Part shown: positions 16,762 through 26,030 of the stretch, piece after piece
How the letters are laid out: every line of letters starts with the position of its first letter
How positions within the stretch are numbered: position 1 is the stretch's first letter
NCBI RefSeq assembly: GCF_018614055.1
Contig: NZ_JAGGPB010000058.1
Coordinates: forward strand, 1 to 64,000
Direction of reading: 5' to 3'
Source: Streptomyces sp. ISL-98
GTDB taxonomy: Bacteria > Actinomycetota > Actinomycetes > Streptomycetales > Streptomycetaceae
DNA: 64,000 bases
Made by a program: the position numbers and the translations under genes
The notes under the pieces: generated by a model
What the model was told of the DNA's origin: nothing
The model's database searches: none
What the model saw: the letters and a program-made list of their open reading frames with translations, nothing else

Positions 16762-18126
16762 ATGACGCTTGTAGAGCCTTCCCCCATACCCCGGGCGGCG
16801 GGATCGCTCCCGCTGTTCGGCCACGCCTTCCGGCTCTTCCCCGACCCCCTCCCCTTCATTGCGTCGCTCCGTCGCGAGTACGGCCCGCTGGTGGAGATCA
16901 CGCTCCAGCCGGGCACCAACACGCTGGTCGTCCAGGACCCCACCCTGATCCGCGCGATGCTCACCGACCCGATCGCCAGCACGCTCGACAAGGGACCCTT
17001 CTTCGACGAAATGCGCGAGTTGCTGGGCGACTCCGTGGTCACCGTCGCCGGGGACGAACACACCGCCAAGCGCCGCCAGATGTATCCGGCGTTCGCGCGC
17101 CCCGAGCTCGGCCGGTACGTCGACATCATGCGCACCGCGACTGAGGCCGAGCTCGAAGCCTGGGCGCCGGGCCAGCGCCTCGACGTACGGGAGACCATGA
17201 TCCGCCTGTCGCTGGACATGCTCACCAAGACCGTCTTCTCCGACCGCCTCGCCCCCGCCACCTTCCGTCAGTTGCGCCAGAACATGGCACTGGTGATGGA
17301 CAGCGTTGGCGTTCGCATCATGCTTCCGGGCTGGGCCAAGCGGCTGCCGCTCCCCGTCAACCGGCGCTTCGACAGGGCTCGTGCCGACATCCGGGCCACC
17401 ATCTCCGCGGCCGTCACGGAACTGCGCGCCACCGGCCACGACACCGGCGACATGCTGTCCGTGCTAATGACCGTGCCTGACGAGCAGACCGGCCAACCGC
17501 CGACGGATGAGCAGATCTGCAACGAGGTCCTGACGCTCGCGTTGGCCGGGACAGAGAACACGGCCACGATTTTGGCCTGGGTGCTCTATGAGCTCGCCCG
17601 GCATCCCGACATCGAGGCTGACGTGCTGGACGAGCTGGGGAAGGTGCTCGGCGACCGGCCGGTGACCTTCGCGGACACCAGCCAGCTGCCACTCCTGGAC
17701 CGGGTGATCAAAGAGGTGCTGAGGCTGCATGTCACGGGCTGGATCCTGACACGCCGCACCCTCACTGAGACCACGCTCGGGCAGTGGACACTGCCCGCCG
17801 GCACGAACCTCGCCTACTGCCAGCACGCCCTGCACCGCGATCCCGGCTTGTATCCCGATCCGCTGCGGTTCGATCCCGACCGCTGGCTGGACGGCACGCA
17901 GAAGCCCCCGCCGGGAGCTCTTCTGTCGTGGGGCGCGGGCAAGCACCGGTGCATCGGCGACCGGTTCGCGATGATGGAGCTGATCACGGGCCTGGCGACC
18001 ATCCTGCGCCAGGTGCGCTTCACGCTGAAATCGGGGCAGACGGTGCGACCGGTGGCCCGGGCCACCGTCCGCCCCGGGAAGATGGTCATGACCGTGGAAC
18101 CCCGTCAAACGGGCACCGCCGTCTAG
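16762..18126 (+). CDS. Cytochrome P450 monooxygenase
   Basis: This encodes 454 residues from ATG 16762, with AAGGGA eight bases upstream. The haem-binding loop is intact (LLSWGAGKHRCIGDRFAMME, Cys at about residue 393), as is the ExxR pair (IKEVLRLH). The I-helix reads LALAGTENTATILAW, with Asn where the second Thr-side residue of AGxET is usually found. It resembles class I actinobacterial P450s of the terpene-oxidising type (CYP170-like), with a long N-terminus starting PRAAGSLPLFGHAFRLF. No terpene synthase, ferredoxin or reductase gene is nearby, so it depends on redox partners encoded elsewhere. It is flanked by transposase and integrase debris, suggesting acquisition. Confidence 0.88.
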   Translation: MTLVEPSPIPRAAGSLPLFGHAFRLFPDPLPFIASLRREYGPLVEITLQPGTNTLVVQDPTLIRAMLTDPIASTLDKGPFFDEMRELLGDSVVTVAGDEHTAKRRQMYPAFARPELGRYVDIMRTATEAELEAWAPGQRLDVRETMIRLSLDMLTKTVFSDRLAPATFRQLRQNMALVMDSVGVRIMLPGWAKRLPLPVNRRFDRARADIRATISAAVTELRATGHDTGDMLSVLMTVPDEQTGQPPTDEQICNEVLTLALAGTENTATILAWVLYELARHPDIEADVLDELGKVLGDRPVTFADTSQLPLLDRVIKEVLRLHVTGWILTRRTLTETTLGQWTLPAGTNLAYCQHALHRDPGLYPDPLRFDPDRWLDGTQKPPPGALLSWGAGKHRCIGDRFAMMELITGLATILRQVRFTLKSGQTVRPVARATVRPGKMVMTVEPRQTGTAV

Positions 18127-18229
18127 CGCTTGCGCTCCCAGCCGTGGTGGGGAGCCGCGCGGGGTGCGTGCGGTCGAGTGGGGGCTGCCGCTCGACCGCC
18201 GCGGCGTACGATGCGACGTCGTGCGCGGC

Positions 18230-18480
18230 TCTTCCCCGGCCGGCTGCCCGGCCAGCCGATCTCTGCGAGGCGGATACGCGAACGGCTCCGCGACCCCGGG
18301 ATCACCAGGGCCAGCCGTGTCTCTGCCCTTGACGAACTCCTGCGCGACATCCCGGCACCGGTCCTGGCTGACCTCATCGGGTGCAACCCGGCCTTCGCTG
18401 CCGAGCGGGCCTCCGGCCTTGCCACCGACTGGGCCACCTACGCGGCGCTGCGGCCCCGCATCCCTACGGCTCGCGGTTAA
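18230..18480 (+). pseudogene. Integrase/recombinase-like C-terminal fragment
   Basis: The frame LPGQPISARRIRERLRDPGI, SALDELLRDIPAPVLADLIG, then DWATYAALR resembles the C-terminal tail of actinobacterial tyrosine recombinases or related mobile proteins, which end with a helix-turn-helix-like PAPVLADLLG segment. No catalytic core or start precedes it. It abuts the P450 gene, so it may mark an old integration junction. Confidence 0.45.
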
Positions 18481-18516
18481 AATGCGAGCCAGCGACAGTC
18501 ATGTCATCGTGACCGC

Positions 18517-18882
18517 GTGACTGCATACGTGATAGCCGAGGCCCAACATCCGGACACCCCGGAGGTATGCAGGTACCGAGAGTCGGCGCAGGCGTCCATC
18601 GCCCACTACGGCGGCCGGTATTTCATACGCGAGGCTCTTCCGGAGGCCCTCGAAGGCGACTGGGCCGACTCGAATCGCATGGTGGTCATCGAGTTCCCCA
18701 GCCTGGAGCAGGCAAAAGGCCGGTACACATCGCCGGAGTACGCGCAGGCCCGGGCAACGCGGTCCAATATCAACGGCCGTCGCATGATGTTCGTCGAGGG
18801 ACGAGCCGGCCGCGCTTATGCTGCTTGGCGTGGTCATCTTCCTGGAAAGACGCGGAGGCGTACAGCATCGTCGGCAGCCTGA
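18517..18882 (+). CDS. DUF1330-family protein
   Basis: This encodes 121 residues from GTG 18517. Residues 3-100 match the ferredoxin-like DUF1330 fold: YVIAEAQHPDTPEVCRYRES, YGGRYFIREALPEALEGDW, and MVVIEFPSLEQAKGRYTSPE. The function of the family is not established. The last 20 codons (after MMFVEGRAG) overlap the start of a methyltransferase remnant in another frame, so the natural C-terminus has probably been replaced by run-on. The core domain looks intact. Confidence 0.65.
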   Translation: MTAYVIAEAQHPDTPEVCRYRESAQASIAHYGGRYFIREALPEALEGDWADSNRMVVIEFPSLEQAKGRYTSPEYAQARATRSNINGRRMMFVEGRAGRAYAAWRGHLPGKTRRRTASSAA

Positions 18883-19153
18883 TGGACGCACTGCCGTCGG
18901 GGAGCCAACTAATCTCTCCCACCCGGTCACGGATCAGGCGATGCCTGATGTGGACGCGGCAGTGGCGTTCTGAAACGAGCACGGCACCCCGAAGCTCACT
19001 CAGCGCGCTCCCGGCCAGATGGCTCGGTGCTTCGACGGCCTCGAGCTCATCGACCCCGGTGTGGTGTCGTGCATCCGGCGGCGTCCTGAGGCGGATGACA
19101 CTGGCCCGCCCGATTAGGTGACCATGCTCGGCGGGGTCGCACGCAAGCTCTAA
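18806..19153 (+). pseudogene. SAM-dependent methyltransferase (Methyltransf_19-like) C-terminal remnant
   Basis: Three frames must be joined: LMLLGVVIFLE, then DAEAYSIVGSLMDALPSGS, then HGTPKLTQRAPGQMARCFDG, LELIDPGVVSCIRRRPEA and finally LGGVARKL. This order matches the C-terminal third of the DUF574 / Methyltransf_19 family. It contains two in-frame stops (TGA near 18972 and TAG near 19111) and two frameshifts, and the SAM-binding N-terminus is missing. Confidence 0.6.
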
Positions 19154-19562
19154 GGCCGTGCCCTACATGATGAGTTGGTCGTTGGGTTGGGTCATGTGGA
19201 GTGAGCGGTGGCGCTTTCACGCCGCAGTGTTTCCTGCTGGTTTGCCCGCGCCTCCTCCGGTTGTGCCGCTTCAACTCAGCCGCTTTCACTCATGTGTCAC
19301 GCCTGGTAGGCAGCCAACAGCTAACTGGTCAGCGACTCCTCGCGCACTCACCCCTACTGACATGCTCTCCCGCCGGTCAGAACTGCCCCCCCGCCAATGG
19401 AGCGCAACCACCACCACTCATCGCACGGTGTGACGGTAGGGAGGATGGCCACGGGACTCTGGTAATGACTGTCTGTAGCGGTTGGCAGTGGTCCTGGCCA
19501 GGTACGGACGGGCAGGCATGGAGACGTATGGATGCCACCGAGGGCCGCGCCCGGGGAACGGT
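19154..19562. other. Gene-free stretch
   Basis: No open frame here has a recognisable family, and base composition is slightly lower in GC than the neighbours. I see nothing supportable until repeat copy 2. Confidence 0.35.
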
Positions 19563-20070
19563 ACTGGTTCGGTGCTGACTCGGACCGCTCAGATAGCGCG
19601 AAACCGCAGGTGGTAGCGCTCATGCGATGAGTTGTAGTACCACTCGATCGTCGTGCCAATGAGGCTGGCGGCGACAATGCGCTTGAGGGAGCTGGGTGTT
19701 GGGGGAGCGGTTGCGGGGGCGGCCATGAACACCACTTCCGGACAGTTGACGGGGACGTTCCGTGTCGCCACACCGTAGAAACACGCAGGTCAACGTCCCA
19801 TGTGGCGGGACACCATAGTTCCGAGGGTGGCTGTGCCCGCGGCCACCATGACAGGCGCTTGGACGCTGCTCCGAGCACCGCGTGGAAGGCCAGCAGGTGG
19901 CCTGTCCTGAGTTGCGCGTTTCGGCTCGTTTTGGTGGCCCGGTGCTGACTCCCGTGGTGGTTTGGTGCTGACCTGAAACCGCATGTCAGCACCCCTGATC
20001 ACCTCTGCTGACTTGGTGCTGACTACGCAGCGTTGAACTTCGACATTCGGCACGGATCGGGCGGGTGTCG
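19563..20070 (-). repeat. Dispersed repeat, copy 2, with MHS-transporter 5' fragment
   Basis: This aligns along most of its length with 13290-13806. The coding part starts at an ATG near 19727 and again breaks off just after GTTIEWY, here with Tyr in place of the conserved Asp. The flanking GTCAGCACC motifs and the downstream segment GCGTTGAACTTCGACATTCG are conserved too. It has more substitutions than copies 1 and 3 in the leader region. Confidence 0.8.
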
Positions 20071-20168
20071 GTGCTGCGCGCACATAGCCTGAGCCAAGCT
20101 GAACCTCTGACCGGGCCTTGGTGCGGAGCGGGGCTCCACCCCGTTTCCTCGCCGTCTAACGTGCGGAC

Positions 20169-20416
20169 ATGGGGTGGATGACATTGGCAAGCGCGGCAGT
20201 GGGTGCCGCTATTGCGACCGCATCCGCAGCCGTCCTCGACAGCAGAGCTGGCAGCTTGAGCGCCAGGACCGTACTGCGGCGGTGCGACCGGAGATCTATG
20301 GCGAGTACGTGAGCCGTCTGTCAGCCGCTCGGAATACCTTCCGAGGACTCGCGCGAAACAGGGAGCTTGCTCCCGCTGAGCGCGCCGTAGCGGCTCGCGA
20401 AGCCTTCGCTCCCTGA
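20169..20416 (+). pseudogene. Frameshifted small membrane protein
   Basis: From ATG 20169 the first frame encodes a hydrophobic helix (MTLASAAVGAAIATASAAVL). A +2 shift then gives ERQDRTAAVRPEIYGEYVSR and ARNTFRGLARNRELAPAERA to a stop at 20416. Together they look like the start of one actinobacterial protein with an N-terminal helix and a coiled cytoplasmic region. The frameshift and early end indicate a broken gene. Confidence 0.5.
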
Positions 20417-20574
20417 CCCCGACGCGGGCGCGGTGATGTCACGTCGACAAGCCCCAGCAGAGGTCTCGGAGTGAAGATGCGGCAAGAGGCGGCTCCGTTA
20501 ACGGGCTCTCCCCTGCAAGATCGGGGGCCTTGTTTCCTCAGGGAAGACGGCTGCGGCCTACCGCCCGCCAATAT

Positions 20575-20760
20575 CTCAACTGAGTTGTGGTGGAACTTCG
20601 TCGGCCGCTCCCACGAGGAAATCGAGCAGGCCTGCAGGGACTGGATGGAGGGCACCCGCTTCGGCGAGGTCCATGGCTACGCCGACGACCGCCTCCCCGC
20701 TCCCGAACTCCCGCCGGTGGCGCTGAAAACGTACGCGTGCGGCCGCGGTTCGCGGGTCGT
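20575..20760 (+). pseudogene. Pirin-family C-terminal fragment
   Basis: The frame reads WWNFVGRSHEEIEQACRDW, TRFGEVHGYADDRLPAPELP, the typical end of a pirin-like cupin protein (MWWNFV...E...RFGxV...PAPELP). All upstream cupin strands are missing. It abuts the 3' end of the TPR gene on the opposite strand. Confidence 0.5.
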
Positions 20761-22433
20761 CAGCAGCAGCCGCCTTCCGTCGCGCCGGCGACGGCTTCGA
20801 GACGGCAAAAGCAGGACGCGTTGATCGGTACGTCCGCCATGGCGGAAGCGAGCTTCAGTTGCTGGGCCACGATCTGCGCTTCCGCGCTCTTGCCCAGGCG
20901 CAGGAGACACTCGTGGAATCCGTGCAGTGCCCATACGTTGCCGGGGTGTTGCGAAGGACGCGGCAGCGTGTCGTCGAGGCCCAGGTCCGCCCGGTAGACG
21001 GCCTCCGCCTCTTCCACACGTCCCTGTTCGAGAAGCAGGGCGCCGTACGCGTGCCGTGTGGGCTGCATCCATCCCCACGGCTCATCGTAGGGAAGGTTGT
21101 CGTCGAGTGTGATCGATCGCTCCAGTGCGGCGAAGGCGGTGTCGTGGTTCCCCTTGCGGTACTCCAGTTCGCCGTCGAGCATCTCCGACGCGATCGCGAG
21201 GATGTCGACGCAGGTGTTGTTGAACAGCATGCGTGACTCGGGTACGCGGGAGACGGCCTGACGGAACAGTTCGCGTTCGGTCTCCGTCTCGGGAATCCGG
21301 CCGGTCGCCGACAAGGCGACGCCGCGGGCGTAGTGGAGCATCGCCGTGGTCGCGCAGTACAGCTCGGGGTCGGCGGGCAGCGGCAGTTCCAGGATGTCGG
21401 TCCAGCGGCCGAAGCGGATGAGCACGTGTACCCGCATGGCGAGGAAACCCTCCAGCCAGTCGGCCATGGGCGGACTCTGCACCCTCAGCAGTTCCTCGGG
21501 GATGGAGGCTTCGAGCTGTGCGGCGGTCTCCAGGGCGGTCGCCGACTGACCGAGGAACATCGCACCGTAGATCTTGAAGTGGTAGTTGTGCGATCGGTAC
21601 AGGGTGTAGAAGTTCATCGCGCCGGCCCGCGCGTAGTACTTCTCGTCGGCGGCGATCGCGGTGGTGTTGTCCGACACCACACGCCGGTAGTCCCCGCAGA
21701 GCACCTCCAGGTGGGTGGGCATGTGCTGCAGATGCCCGGCATCCGGTACGAGGCCACGGAGCCGGTCCGCGACGGGCAGGGCGGCCTCGGGGGTCGGGGA
21801 CATCTCCATGAGGTGGATGTACATGTGCAGAAGGCCGGGGTGCGTCTTCCCGGGCCCGGTGCCGATCGCCCGATCGAGGACCGCCTTGGCCTCCAACGTG
21901 CGGGAGCCTGCCGCCGGCAGCCCGGTCGGCAGGTCCCACAGCTGCCATGGCGTGAGGTTCATCTGCGCGTCAGCATGGAGTGTGGCGACATCGAGGTCGT
22001 CGGGAGCGAGTTCGTACACGGCGCGCATCCTGTCGGCGTAGGGCTTGTTCCACACCGAGCAGTCCTCGACCGCCTCCGCCTGCGGATACCGGTACCGCAA
22101 CGCCTGGATCAGGGCCTGCTCGACGGGAGTGGCGCCGGCCGCCTTCTCGTGGGCGCGTTCGACGGCCGCGTGGGTACGCTCGACGGTTCGGGCCAGGTCC
22201 TCGCCGTCGAAGAACTCCCAGGGCTTGTTGTAGTTCGGACCGAGGGCGTAGGCGATGCCCCAGTAGGCCATCGCGCAGTCCGGATCCGCCGCGGCGGCGG
22301 CTTCGAAGCAGGAGACCGCCTCCTCGTGGTGGAAGCCGTACGACCAGAGCAGCCCGCGGTCGAACCACATCTGGGCGGACGGGGAGGACGTCGTCACGGG
22401 GCGGGTGTGGGTGCCGAGGTCGTAGTAGTCCAT
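20760..22433 (-). CDS. Tetratricopeptide-repeat protein
   Basis: This encodes 557 residues from ATG 22431-22433, with AGGAG a few bases upstream. It begins MWFDRGLLWSYGFHHEEAV and FEAAAAADPDCAMAYWGIAY, a TPR unit, and ends with further units (ALLLEQGRVEEAEAVYRADL). Between them are conserved blocks rich in His and Trp (HLQHMPTHLEVLCGDY, YFRSHNYHFKIYG-like). This layout is known in widespread bacterial hypothetical TPR proteins of about 550 residues with no assigned biochemical role. The C-terminus has several Cys (NASCFCRLEA, GGCC), which could bind metal. It looks intact, unlike its neighbours. Confidence 0.75.
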   Translation of the reverse strand: MDYYDLGTHTRPVTTSSPSAQMWFDRGLLWSYGFHHEEAVSCFEAAAAADPDCAMAYWGIAYALGPNYNKPWEFFDGEDLARTVERTHAAVERAHEKAAGATPVEQALIQALRYRYPQAEAVEDCSVWNKPYADRMRAVYELAPDDLDVATLHADAQMNLTPWQLWDLPTGLPAAGSRTLEAKAVLDRAIGTGPGKTHPGLLHMYIHLMEMSPTPEAALPVADRLRGLVPDAGHLQHMPTHLEVLCGDYRRVVSDNTTAIAADEKYYARAGAMNFYTLYRSHNYHFKIYGAMFLGQSATALETAAQLEASIPEELLRVQSPPMADWLEGFLAMRVHVLIRFGRWTDILELPLPADPELYCATTAMLHYARGVALSATGRIPETETERELFRQAVSRVPESRMLFNNTCVDILAIASEMLDGELEYRKGNHDTAFAALERSITLDDNLPYDEPWGWMQPTRHAYGALLLEQGRVEEAEAVYRADLGLDDTLPRPSQHPGNVWALHGFHECLLRLGKSAEAQIVAQQLKLASAMADVPINASCFCRLEAVAGATEGGCC

Positions 22434-22689
22434 CCGTCTCTCCTGAAGGTACGGTCCGGTCAGCCAGGTGGCGCGTACGAGCCGTTCGGCCCGGCCGGAC
22501 ATGTGGACGCGCCGCGACCGGCACGCACTGTCCCAACGTGGTGAGGGTCTCTGGGGACACCTGCGGCCGAGGGGTAGAACCGATGTCGCCCGGCCGGGAA
22601 ACGCACGCGTGCGTGCGGGTTCCGCGGGTATGTGCCGCGGGGCGGTCCGGCGTCAGCCCGCCTGCTCAGGTAGGTGGCACCCAGGGGGG

Positions 22690-22872
22690 CGATCCCCGTC
22701 AGTCGATGCCCGCCCGCGCGCCGGCCACGGGGTAGGGGGACGAAGGTGCTGTTGTTCTCGTCGATCGCCGGCCGGCGGTCCGGGGGCGGTACGGCCCGCT
22801 GAGGGCAGTCGGTGCGTTCGCAGAGGCGGCAGCCCATGCCGATGGGCATGACGGAGGAAGCATTGTCGAGGT
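22690..22872 (-). pseudogene. ScfR/RamB-type regulator C-terminal fragment
   Basis: The minus strand reads PIGMGCRLCERTDCPQRAVP and IDENNSTFVPLPR. The CRxCERxDCPQRA block is the C-terminal Cys-rich signature of XRE-family short-chain fatty-acyl regulators (RamB/ScfR group). The helix-turn-helix and IrrE-like domains are missing upstream, so this is a fragment. Confidence 0.55.
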
Positions 22873-23057
22873 CCCTGTACGTACCGCCGCCGCTGCGTCA
22901 CCGCATGGTGGAGGCGGGGCTTCTCGGCCGTAAGAGCGGTCGCGGGTGTGTAAGGCACGTGTGCGGGCCACTTGCCTGGGCTTGGTGCGCAAAGCCCCTG
23001 ACCTGCGGGAACTCTCCTTTCAGGCCCTTTCAGGAGCTTTCTGATCTGTACCGCTCG

Positions 23058-23102
23058 AACTCCCCACAGGCTCCCCGGGGAGCCGGGGGAAACTCCCCAC
23101 AG
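23058..23102. repeat. Palindrome flanked by 12-bp direct repeats
   Basis: AACTCCCCACAG occurs at 23058-23069 and again at 23091-23102. Between them lies a perfect 16-base palindrome, GGCTCCCCGGGGAGCC, at 23069-23084. It sits in the region where the FMN reductase start is lost and could be an operator, a deletion scar or a hairpin. Confidence 0.5.
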
Positions 23103-23127
23103 CGAACTCGCCCCCCGGGCCGGGTCC

Positions 23128-23694
23128 GTGCGATCCCGCCCCCGCCAGGGCGGGATCGGCACGCTCGCACTCGTCGACCAGGGCCACGCCGTGTCGATCG
23201 AGGTCGTCGAGCTGCGCGCACTCGTCGGCGACGTCGCCAACCAATTCGTGACCGGTTTCGCACCGCCGCGACTGGCCGCCGCGATCGACGCGGTGACGGG
23301 ATCCGACGGCCTGATCGCCGTGACTCCAGTGTTCACGGCTTCCTACAGCGGGCTGTTCAAGTCCTTCTTCGACGTGATCGCCCCGGACGCTCTCACCGGG
23401 CAGCCGGTCCTGGTCGCGGCGACGGGCGGTACCGCTCGCCACTCCCTGGTCCTGGAGCACGCCCTGCGCCCACTCTTCGCCTATCTGCGCGCCGCCGTCG
23501 TCCCCACCGCGGTGTACGCGGCGTCCGAGGACTGGGGATCAGGGGGAGACGAGTACACCGACGGCCTGCCCGCGCGCGTCCGGCGGGCGGGCGGCGGACT
23601 GGCCGCACTCATGGCTGCCCGCCCGCCCCGGGCCGACCCCGAGGACGACGTCACCGCCCTCGAACGGCAACTCGCCGACCTGCGCTTCGACTGA
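23128..23694 (+). pseudogene. NAD(P)H-dependent FMN reductase, N-terminus lost
   Basis: From about codon 30 the protein matches CE1759-type FMN reductases: VEVVELRALVGDVANQFVTG, DGLIAVTPVFTASYSGLFKS, FFDVIAPDAL, TGGTARHSLVLEHALRPLF and VYAASEDWGSGG. The normal N-terminal strand and phosphate loop (VxxAGLSxPSSTRLL) are absent. In their place is Arg/Pro-rich sequence next to the palindrome at 23069-23084. Because that loop binds FMN, the product is unlikely to work, although the rest of the frame is clean. Confidence 0.6.
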
Positions 23695-23699
23695 GGCCG

Positions 23700-23864
23700 G
23701 GGGTCCGGACCTGGCGTTCATCGAGGCGCGGCTGGACTCGCTTGCCCGCGACGAGAGCGGGATCGTCCTCGTGGAATGACCTGCGGGCAGCGGCAAGTCC
23801 ACGATCCTCGGGGAGGCGGCGACGGCGAAGCGGCGCGGGATACGGGTGTTCCAGGGGTGACCCC
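23700..23864 (+). pseudogene. LuxR/AAA-type regulator N-terminal remnant
   Basis: The frame reads DLAFIEARLDSLARDESGIV, a TGA, then PAGSGKSTILGEAATAKRRG and a second stop. This is the start of an ATP-binding STAND/LuxR regulator, with a Walker A GSGKST. Only 50 codons survive, and a TGA interrupts them just before the Walker motif. Confidence 0.5.
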
Positions 23865-24095
23865 GACGAAGACGATGTCTTCGGGGTACAGCACCTCTTG
23901 AAAACGCTGCACGAGATCGGAGCGCACCAGAGGGCGGCCCAGCTCTCCCTCCTCGCCGCCGAACGATTGCGCGGCACCTCCCTGATCCGGATCGCCCAGC
24001 TCCTGGAAACCCTCCACTCCGTGGGCGCGGAACAGGCTGTGGCCCTGCTGGTCCAACGGGCGATGCCCGCCGACACAGCCGGGCAAAGTGCCTAG
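23862..24095 (+). pseudogene. Fragment of a leucine-rich helical-repeat protein
   Basis: The frame holds tandem units of the type LLKTLHEIGAHQRAAQL and LLETLHSVGAEQAVALL, a pattern found in long Streptomyces repeat proteins (LLDALREAGA...). It has no start and only about two units. Presumably it is a relic joined to the LuxR remnant by deletion. Confidence 0.4.
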
Positions 24096-24097
24096 GC

Positions 24098-24270
24098 TTG
24101 GTCCGTGCCACCTTCCGGGTCGCCGGGAAGATGTCCCTGCCCTGTCCGACGACGAGACGTCCATGGCCGTCCGCTGCCCGAAGGAATAGTGCGACGAGCT
24201 GGTTCTCGCCGAGCCCGAGAAGGTCTCGTCGCCGTGCGGCGCGGGGAGCCGGCGATGGAGCACGTCGACC
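24098..24270 (+). pseudogene. MmcQ/YjbR-family remnant
   Basis: One frame gives VRATFRVAGKM. A second gives LSDDETSMAVRCPKE, a TAG, then CDELVLAEPEKVSS. Joined, these match the N-terminal half of the YjbR/MmcQ DNA-binding-like family. One frameshift and one nonsense codon within 60 codons, plus the lack of the C-terminal half, mark it as dead. Confidence 0.5.
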
Positions 24271-24455
24271 AGGCCGTTGACGTCGCGCTTCCAGAAGGCT
24301 CCGTTGTCAGGCACAGTTCAGGTGCGCTAGGCCCGGTCCTCGGGCGAGGGCGGGAGCGTGCCGCGTCCGCCGCCCGACGGCTTCAGTGGTTGGGTCGCCC
24401 CTGGAGTGGGATGCTTAACGTGGGGTTCGGTGCCGACGAGACTCGGGAGGGCCGA

Positions 24456-25934
24456 ATGGGACGCGACGTCCCGGCGCTGGTGTTCACCCGTGACGACCGT
24501 CGCCAGTTCCGGAACAAGATGCACACATGCCTCGACGTGTTCGCGCGGATGCTGCGGGAGGCGCGGTTCGATTTCGAGCGGCCACAGGTCGGTCTGGAGA
24601 TTGAACTGAACCTCGTGGACGCCGCTGCCGAGCCCGCCATGCGCAGCACGGACGTCCTGGAGGCGATCGCGGATCCCTCCTGGTCGAGCGAGCTGGGCCG
24701 GTTCAATCTGGAGATCGACATCGGCCCGCGGCAGCTCACCGCGGGGGGTCCCGACTCCTGGGAGCAGGAGATCCGGGACGCGCTCAACCACGCCGAGGAG
24801 AAGGCAGCCGCGATCGGCACGCATCTGCTCATGATCGGAATTCTGCCGACGCTGGAGCTGAAGGACGTCGGTCTCGCGTCGCTGTCCGAGAATCCGCGGT
24901 ACCACTTGTTGAACGAGCAGATCTTCTCCGCGCGGGGCGAGGACCTGCTGATCTCGGTCGACGGGGTGGAGAAGCTGCGGACCTACGCGGACACGATCAC
25001 GCCGGAGGCGGCATGTACCAGCACCCAGTTCCACCTGCAGGTCTCGCCGCATGAGTTTGCGGACTACTGGAACGCCGCGCAAGCCATCGCAGGGGTGCAG
25101 GTGGCCTTGGCAGCGAACTCTCCGTTCCTGTTCGCTAAGGAGCTGTGGCGTGAGACGCGTATTCCGCTGTTCGAGCAGGCCACCGACACCCGGCCGGACG
25201 AGATCAAGGTGCAAGGAGTGCGGCCCCGGGTGTGGTTCGGCGAGCGGTGGATCACCTCCGTCTTCGACCTCTTCGAGGAGAACGTACGGTACTTCCCGCC
25301 GCTGCTGCCGCTGTGCGACGACGAGGACCCGCAGGAGACGCTCGACCGCGGCAAATTCCCCGGACTGGCCGAGCTCACCCTGCACAACGGGACGATCTAC
25401 CGCTGGAACCGCCCCGTCTACGCCGTCGTCGACGGTGTACCGCATCTGCGGGTGGAGAACCGGGTGCTGCCCGCAGGTCCCACGGTGTCCGACGTGCTGT
25501 CGAACGGTGCCTTCTACTACGGGTTGGTCCGCGCCCTGGTCGACGAGGACCGGCCCGTCTGGTCCCGGATGTCCTTCTCGGCCGCGGAGGACAATCTGCA
25601 CGCCGCGGCGCGGCACGGAATCGACGCGCAGCTGTACTGGCCCGGGATGGGCGAGGTTCCCGTGACCGAGCTGGTGCTGCGGCGCCTGCTGCCGCTGGCG
25701 AACCGCGGGCTGGAGTGGTTGGGCATGGACGCGGCCTGGCGGGAGCCGCTGCTGGGAATCATCGAGCAGCGGTGCGTCAGCGGTCGTAATGGCGCGGTGT
25801 GGCAGTCGGAGATGTTCCACCACATCCACGACAGCGCCCACGAGGACCGACACCAGGCGCTGAGGCGGATGACCCTGCAGTACATCGACTACATGCATTT
25901 GAACGCCCCGGCTCACACCTGGCCGGTCGAGTGA
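24456..25934 (+). CDS. Glutamate-cysteine ligase family 2 protein
   Basis: This encodes 492 residues from ATG 24456, with GGGAGG six bases upstream. The core signature of carboxylate-amine ligases is present: RPQVGLEIELNLVD (metal-binding Glu residues), FNLEIDIGPRQL, TSTQFHLQVSP, and VALAANSPFLFAKELWRETR. The C-terminus (MFHHIHDSAHEDRHQALRRM) is typical of the long actinobacterial subgroup, whose substrate is not glutathione precursors with certainty. Activity is predicted to be ATP-dependent ligation of an amino acid. A 156-bp piece of this gene (25644-25799) is duplicated at 12694-12849. The gene itself looks intact. Confidence 0.82.
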   Translation: MGRDVPALVFTRDDRRQFRNKMHTCLDVFARMLREARFDFERPQVGLEIELNLVDAAAEPAMRSTDVLEAIADPSWSSELGRFNLEIDIGPRQLTAGGPDSWEQEIRDALNHAEEKAAAIGTHLLMIGILPTLELKDVGLASLSENPRYHLLNEQIFSARGEDLLISVDGVEKLRTYADTITPEAACTSTQFHLQVSPHEFADYWNAAQAIAGVQVALAANSPFLFAKELWRETRIPLFEQATDTRPDEIKVQGVRPRVWFGERWITSVFDLFEENVRYFPPLLPLCDDEDPQETLDRGKFPGLAELTLHNGTIYRWNRPVYAVVDGVPHLRVENRVLPAGPTVSDVLSNGAFYYGLVRALVDEDRPVWSRMSFSAAEDNLHAAARHGIDAQLYWPGMGEVPVTELVLRRLLPLANRGLEWLGMDAAWREPLLGIIEQRCVSGRNGAVWQSEMFHHIHDSAHEDRHQALRRMTLQYIDYMHLNAPAHTWPVE

Positions 25935-26030
25935 TTCCCGCTCCCGGAGCCTCGGCCGTGGCCACTACAGCGTGATCCGCTCGGGCTGCGGGCGTATGCT
26001 CTCCCGGCCAGAGTGTGAAAGATCGGCCCC

